Shown: piece after piece, positions 60,248 through 64,000 of the stretch | How positions within the stretch are numbered: position 1 is the first letter of the stretch | Layout of the letters: the number at the start of each line of letters is the position of its first letter | Assembly: GCA_009760855.2 (NCBI GenBank) | Contig: WPIO01000011.1 | Location: 1,047,501 to 1,111,500 of the forward strand | Origin: Cristatella mucedo | Taxonomy: Eukaryota; Bryozoa; Phylactolaemata; Cristatellidae | DNA: 64,000 nt | Direction of reading: 5' to 3' | Position numbers and translations under genes: made by a program | The notes under the pieces: generated by a model | Databases searched by the model: none | What the model was told of the DNA's origin: nothing | The model's input: the letters and a program-made list of their open reading frames with translations, nothing else

Positions 60248-60683
60248 TGCACGCGCTGCATTTTATTGCGCACGCGCGCTCCGAGCCTCTCGGAGAGGCG
60301 GCGTTCCGTCGACACAGCCGGCACGGCAAGCCGCAAAGGGCGCGTCCGCAAGACTCACTCCCCTTTTCCAGGCAGCCCGCCCTCAGTAGCAAAGCTGTCG
60401 CTCGCGTTGCGGAAAACAAGGGAACCGAGGCACTTTTGACCACGACACTTTGACCCCGACACTTTGGGTGCGCGTGTGCGGCGGCGGGGTGGAGGAGGAG
60501 GATGTCGTATGGACGCGTGTGCCGCTTCACGGCGACACCACGGCCGCAGCAGGAATGCTCCAAACGACGCCAAGCGCTCGCTCGCGCTTACCACTGAACC
60601 GAAACAAACGGCAGGAGAAATAAAATCGCTAAAGCGATCTCGCAATACAGGAAGCTGGCGATGAACGTCCACTGTAGGCTCAT
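56329..60683 (-). CDS. BCAP31: BAP31 family ER membrane protein (BCAP31/BCAP29 homologue)
   Basis: Six coding exons: 60683-60592, 58296-58196, 58035-57897, 57774-57636, 57433-57358 and 56441-56329, total 660 bp, 220 codons, all phases consistent. BAP31-family proteins sit in the ER membrane, act in sorting and export of membrane proteins, and in mammals BAP31 is cleaved by caspase-8. Seen here: the start MSLQWTFIASFLYCEIA, three hydrophobic spans (about residues 7-27, 50-66, 100-121), FRSQRNFYIAGFSLF, the LRRLVVLISVQAT motif, and a C-terminal coiled coil with EVRELAAKLAKRDASLAEKD and ATGREYDRLAAQC. The usual length is about 240. The C-terminal KKxx-type ER retrieval signal is not seen. Either a last exon is missing or the donor at 56328 is read through to a stop at 56286-56284 (234 aa). 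Some residues (FRSQRN, SLFLW) look BCAP29-like, so the paralogue is unsettled. Introns contain LINE-B copies and GA/CT repeats. Confidence 0.93.
56860..57045. repeat. (GA)n/(CAGA)n intronic repeat
   Basis: GACAGA and GAGAGA runs within intron 5 of the BAP31 homologue, including GGAGAGGAGAGAGGAGAGG. Confidence 0.9.
57358..57433 (-). CDS. BCAP31: BAP31 homologue coding exon 5
   Basis: 76 bp after TTCTTACCTAG, donor GTATTT. Encodes VENSEVRELAAKLAKRDASL and AEKDK, coiled coil. Confidence 0.9.
57545..57623. repeat. (GA)n intronic repeat
   Basis: It lies directly past the exon-4 donor in intron 4, where the minus-strand transcript carries a CU tract. Confidence 0.95.
57636..57774 (-). CDS. BCAP31: BAP31 homologue coding exon 4
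   Basis: 139 bp after GCGTTTGCAG, donor GTGATC (weaker). Encodes VLRRLVVLISVQATTEAKY and ALKQAQSATDAARKLMAEG, the end of span 3 and start of the cytosolic helix. A (GA)n repeat follows the donor. Confidence 0.92.
57841..57850. promoter_or_regulatory. GTCACGTGAC palindrome (CLEAR-type E-box)
   Basis: In intron 3 of the BAP31 homologue. The 10-mer matches the consensus bound by TFEB/MITF-type factors. The arms extend to CCGTCACGTGACGG. Confidence 0.4.
57897..58035 (-). CDS. BCAP31: BAP31 homologue coding exon 3
   Basis: 139 bp after GCTCTCGCAG, donor GTGAGT. Encodes DSIREINTKVGSLDLKVN, the loop HAIDHEHMRVFRSQRN, and the start of span 3 (FYIAGFSLFLW). Confidence 0.92.
58108..58117. promoter_or_regulatory. 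Second GTCACGTGAC palindrome
   Basis: In intron 2, extended to GGTCACGTGACC, next to a G run of about 12 (58092-58103) and an inverted CCAAT (GATTGGG). Confidence 0.4.
58196..58296 (-). CDS. BCAP31: BAP31 homologue coding exon 2
   Basis: 101 bp after TTGTGTTGTAG, donor GTAAGT. Encodes WQRIFQSQLVCSV and the second membrane span FNVMLALLLLCFV. Confidence 0.92.
58640..59555 (+). mobile_element. LINE-B in intron 1 of the BAP31 homologue
   Basis: Begins WMAANFLQLNDDKTNLLVMG, then [20 protein letters not shown] (58925), VCREHCSCHVTPLLTDLHWL and a well kept C-terminal block NSLPSFFTSLDMSTFKKKLK, 3' UTR and ATTATTATTATTATT tail. Antisense to the host gene. Confidence 0.92.
59556..59800 (+). mobile_element. 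LINE-B fragment, internally deleted
   Basis: TACCTCAGTAACAGACTTCA (YLSNRLQSID), AAAGTATGGGGCACCCTAG (KYGAP with a stop), then a 3' end CTAAAGAGCTTAGAACAAGA. Most of the coding region between is missing. Confidence 0.7.
59880..60580. promoter_or_regulatory. CpG island just downstream of coding exon 1
   Basis: High CG density in intron 1 of the BAP31 homologue, with a (CT)n run at 60184-60242 inside it. The promoter island may extend over the first exon. Confidence 0.45.
60184..60242. repeat. (CT)n microsatellite
   Basis: About 55 bp of pure CT. Confidence 0.96.
60592..60683 (-). CDS. BCAP31: BAP31 homologue coding exon 1
   Basis: 92 bp from ATG (60683). MSLQWTFIASFLYCEIALAI then LFLLPFVSVQ, ending in a split Trp codon before GTAAGC. 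It contains the first membrane span. Any 5' UTR exon lies further right. Confidence 0.92.
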
Positions 60684-61099
60684 TCTGGTCGGCTGTTCGA
60701 TGCGGAAATGCTAAGCTGGCGGAAGCCGAGGTCAAGGACTTGCTCTTTTGTACTCCCTAGAGCGACAGCTCAGCTGACGCCCAGCGGCCACGCTGATTTG
60801 CTGAGTAAATCTCGCCGCTTGGGCTTGGCCGCGATTACGCCGGCGCCTCAGTGTGGCGGCCTTCCACCCGCTGGCCCACAACTTACGTTAAGCGTGTCCG
60901 CGAAGTCGGTAGATTTCTTTAAAGGCTCTCAACCCGGCGATAGGCCGACTTCCGCAGTAGCCCGAAGCATTCTCAGGGGAGGCAGAACCGTTTGCTGGAC
61001 AGTTCTAGACAACCATTGCGGTCGATATCTCTCAAACCTAAACGTATAGGCTGCAAATGCAATCCGACTAAATTATGTTTACATTTCCTGCTGTGCGGT
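60684..61099. other. Upstream of the BAP31 start, no gene called
   Basis: A 113-codon plus-strand ORF (60708-61049) has no domain. This interval would hold an intron or 5' UTR of the BAP31 homologue. Confidence 0.35.
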
Positions 61100-61945
61100 C
61101 TGGAACGCTTAGCGTTCAATATCGGCTCTTCTAGCATATCTCCAGCTGTGTCTGCACGAATTCTGAACGACCTGTTCCAAAGAGACCTTGTGCTAGATGA
61201 CCATATCAGTTCCGCTGTCGAGCCTACTTACTTTCAGCTACATAACACTGCTGACATTCGGAATTTTTAGACAGAGAAACTATATCTAACTTGGTCCGCG
61301 CATTTGTGACATCCCGTCTCGACTTTTGCAACTCACTGTTTGCTGGTCCTCCAGCCTGCGTAATATAGGTCCTTCAGCCTGCGTAAAAGCCCTGCTTATA
61401 TTTTGTGCAAAATTCTGCAGCTAGGCTTGCCTGTCGTGAGCGTAGCAGTTGCCACATTACACCACTTCTCGCCGACCTGCACTGGCTCCCAATCAAGCAA
61501 AGTATCGACTTAAAGATTCTTTCACTTTTAGGTCTCTTCATTCTCTGGCTCCAGCCTACTTATCAGAACTACTCATCCACCAGGCAAAGAATCGTGCAAC
61601 CCGCTGTTCTGACTCGAATCGTTTAGCCATACTTCGTAGGAACCTCAAAACCATTGGAGTCCGTACCTGCTCCGAAGCCTGGTACTCACTACCGACGCAC
61701 ATTACAACGCCCCGTGACATGACGACATTTACAAAAAAGCTTAAACACACCTGTGTATTACAGCATTTGGTGGGTCTTTGTGATACGTCATTCTTGTGCG
61801 TGCACCTTCTTACACTATGCCTACTGCTTTCGGATGTTACCCCCCAATCATTTGGTAATGCTTTCTATACAGTATCTGTAAAGTGCCTAGACAGAGATTG
61901 AGTTCTCCGAGATTGCTATACAAATGTATTATTATTATTATTATC
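61100..61945 (+). mobile_element. LINE-B copy
   Basis: LAFNIGSSSISPAVSAR (61115), TYFQLHNTADIRNF, then [17 protein letters not shown] after a stop, [20 protein letters not shown] (61460), 3' UTR, and the ATTATTATTATTATCATT tail. Confidence 0.9.
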
Positions 61946-62430
61946 ATTTTAGGTCCATTCATTCTCTGGCTCTAGCCTACCTATCACGAAAACTTCCTCG
62001 CCAGGCTAGGCATTGTATCATCCACTTTTCTGACCCAAATCGTCTAGCCATACACCGGACGACACAAATCCTTTCGAGGCCGTGCTTTTAGCACGTATGC
62101 TCCTAAAGCCTGGAACTCATTCCCGACAGATGTCACGACATCCTTTGAGTTGACGTCTATTAAAGAAAATCTAAAACCACACCTATTAGTCACAACATAC
62201 AGTAGATCATTGCGATTCGTCTTTTATGCACCTATGCGAGCTGACACTTTGCATGCTGCCACTAACCATATTTGCATGCTGACCTCGTGCATGTCACCTC
62301 TAACCATGTTATGCTTGTTGACATTGAGCACGCTACCATTAGCCATTCAATCATGCTTCCCTTGCAGCGAATGTAAAGTGCCAAGAAAGAGATTAAGTTA
62401 TCTGAGGGCGCTATACTAATGTATTATTAT
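61946..62430 (+). mobile_element. LINE-B copy in tandem
   Basis: It begins within the coding region directly after the tail of the previous copy (GGTCCATTCATTCTCTGGCT). It then shows TAYTPKAWNS-type sequence, the 3' UTR (CTAACCATATTTGCATGCTG), AAGTGCCAAGAAAGAGATT and an ATTATTATTATAATTATT tail. Confidence 0.85.
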
Positions 62431-62589
62431 TATAATTATTGCAAAGAGGTATAGACGTCACAGACACGTTACCAATATTGGTTGAACTGCTGCTGCAGCT
62501 TCGAAGCATGGCCAATGAGTCGTACAAGTGTACCTTGTTTGTGAGGGTGGGTATTCTGACACTGGCCGAACTTAGTTGCCATTACTAGT

Positions 62590-62716
62590 CTCCCTTGCCT
62601 CAGACATAAACTTAGTTGCCAAGTAATAATAATTCCTCAGCAATAACCTTACCTTCTCAAGTTCGTAGAAAGAGAATAAGTTCTCTGAGGGCTCCCTATA
62701 AATTTATTATTTTTAT
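62590..62716 (+). mobile_element. LINE-B 3' end, degraded
   Basis: GTAGAAAGAGAATAAGTTCT then CTGAGGGCTCCCTATAAATT and TATTATTTTTATT. Confidence 0.6.
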
Positions 62717-63224
62717 TGGTGTTGAATCCAGGAGACTTTTTACTCAATTGCTATACCCAGCCCGACGACAGGTCGGAACGTGAGCTGTGACAACTGTGCG
62801 AGCTCGGTTCAACGATTTCGCGTTGTATTAAGATGAGCGACCTGGAGATCTAGGGAGGCTGTAGACGTTTGGCAGCTGGAATATTATGTTTCTTGTTTTG
62901 ATTGCACTGTTTGACCACTATTTTAGCCTGCTGACGTGCGATCTATAGATCATATAGGTGTGGCTGGTTTATGATTCTTTGACTTGCATGGCCTTCTTAA
63001 TCGCGCTATGGCTAATGCAGGGTCCGTTTGCCGTGTTCATCGCCCAGCGGCCAGTCTGTGGCGCGCTGATATTTATGGCTGGTACGCATGGTGTTATCTT
63101 GGATTGTGGATTTACTAGACAATAACTCATAGCTTGGGGAGGGCATTAACTGCCCCTGAGACATCGGGGTTCAGTTCTGAGTCGGAAGCTGCCGGAGCAG
63201 GATATGGGTGAACCACCGAGTCCG
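62717..63224. other. No gene seen
   Basis: No ORF or recognised repeat. Confidence 0.4.
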
Positions 63225-63316
63225 AGGAAATATATACTGGTATATATATATATGTATATATTAAATTATATATATATATATATATTAAATTATATATATA
63301 TATATTAAATTATTTA

Positions 63317-63364
<48 letters not shown>

Positions 63365-63440
63365 TATATATATATATATATATTAAATTATATATATATA
63401 TTAAATTATATATATATATATTAAATTATATATATATATT
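63225..63440. repeat. (TA)n with ATTAAATTA higher-order units
   Basis: TA runs separated by TATTAAATTATATA at several places, giving blocks of about 18-40 bp. Confidence 0.95.
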
Positions 63441-63784
63441 GTGCCTGCAAAGACTGAGCTTCATTCGTGCCCACGTGCTTTAGTTTTAGATGTTCACAAA
63501 ACTGACATTTTTAGCCGGCGTTACTACTTGAGATAAATGTGGAACTATTGTGAAGTCGTCCGAGCTACTGTAGCGTACAGCTTCGAATTCTTAGCCGAAA
63601 CCTAGGACCACGACAACCAATATCGGCAATTGTCGTGACATCGTTTAAGCTAGTGCGTGCTACTATTCTCTTCAGAGAAATTGTTGTGTTCGAATTTGAG
63701 ATGACTTCAATAGCTGCAACAATGCGTGTGCAAGCTGCAGTTTGAGCGAAACGGTTTAAGAGAATCGATGCGCCATTCTAAGGC
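63441..63784. other. No gene seen
   Basis: Unique sequence of moderate AT content, no ORF. Confidence 0.4.
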
Positions 63785-64000
63785 GACATGATTATCGCGT
63801 GTGGGAGGTCACGCGCACCAATCTAAACGGCGGCGCGGCGAGCGCAGATTTGAGCCCCGACGGCTCCGCACCTATCGCTCGCTTTCGCCTTAGATAAGGA
63901 CCTCTGCAAAGTGCACCGCCGCCGGGTGCGGCGCGCGCGAGGAGAGCGCTTGGCGCGCCGCCGCCGCAGCACTCGCAAGGCTCGTGTAGCGGCGGCGGCG
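63785..64000. promoter_or_regulatory. CpG island at window end, with CCAAT box
   Basis: CG density rises sharply, with a CCAAT box (GCACCAATCTAAAC at about 63816) and GCCGCCGCCG runs. It could be the promoter and 5' UTR of the minus-strand BAP31 homologue (3 kb upstream of its ATG) or of a gene running off to the right. Confidence 0.4.

Noticed and set aside
60355..60735. 126-codon minus ORF over BAP31 exon 1
   Set aside because: It is another frame. The homologous frame starts at 60683 and is spliced at 60591.

Overview
This is a repeat-dense animal nuclear window. The evidence is spliced genes with GT-AG introns, many truncated non-LTR retrotransposons with reverse-transcriptase fragments, tRNA-derived SINEs, very long dinucleotide tracts and CpG-rich islands. 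There is no sign of bacterial or organellar gene organisation. A BAP31-family gene with vertebrate-like intron and protein structure, L2/CR1-like LINEs, strong third-position GC in exons and extreme (CT)n/(GA)n expansion suggest a vertebrate. A jawless vertebrate such as a lamprey is my best guess, by inference only.

Two multi-exon genes can be assembled by eye, both on the minus strand. (1) An unrecognised 247-residue basic, helix-rich protein has three phase-matched coding exons (31774-32216, 20477-20666, 19356-19466). Its 11 kb first intron is filled with satellites and islands, and its start lies in a CpG island. (2) A BCAP31/BCAP29 homologue has six coding exons between 60683 and 56329. 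All splice phases agree, giving 220 residues plus either a short read-through tail or a missing last exon. Two further coding candidates are weaker: a plus-strand exon (51910-52023) with a perfect GTGAGT donor, and a decayed plus-strand coding relic at 6611-7333.

Most of the rest is repeats. LINE family A is L2/CR1-like, with a 3' tail of TACATT units. It occurs as one long copy (3263-5420 or beyond), several mid-length copies (9948, 15353, 43968) and many 3' ends. LINE family B has an (ATT)n tail and dominates 53-62.7 kb. Families C (40.8-41.7 kb) and D (16.7-17.0 kb) are relics. SINE-A is tRNA-derived with a tail reading CTGTTAAATCAGCTA. SINE-B has a tRNA-like head joined to a tail closely resembling the 3' end of LINE-B, which implies parasitic mobilisation. 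All seven SINE-B copies lie on the minus strand.

Satellites stand out. There is an exact 18-bp minisatellite (14 units), a 17-bp minisatellite (about 36 units), a 29-bp repeat, and a 1.3 kb polypyrimidine tract with higher-order structure. At 45.2-46.5 kb, degenerate TTTAGGG-like repeats abut an old satellite of roughly 170 bp. Seven conspicuous inverted repeats occur, including a 32-bp perfect palindrome and a hairpin of about 119 bp made of two LINE/SINE 3' ends.
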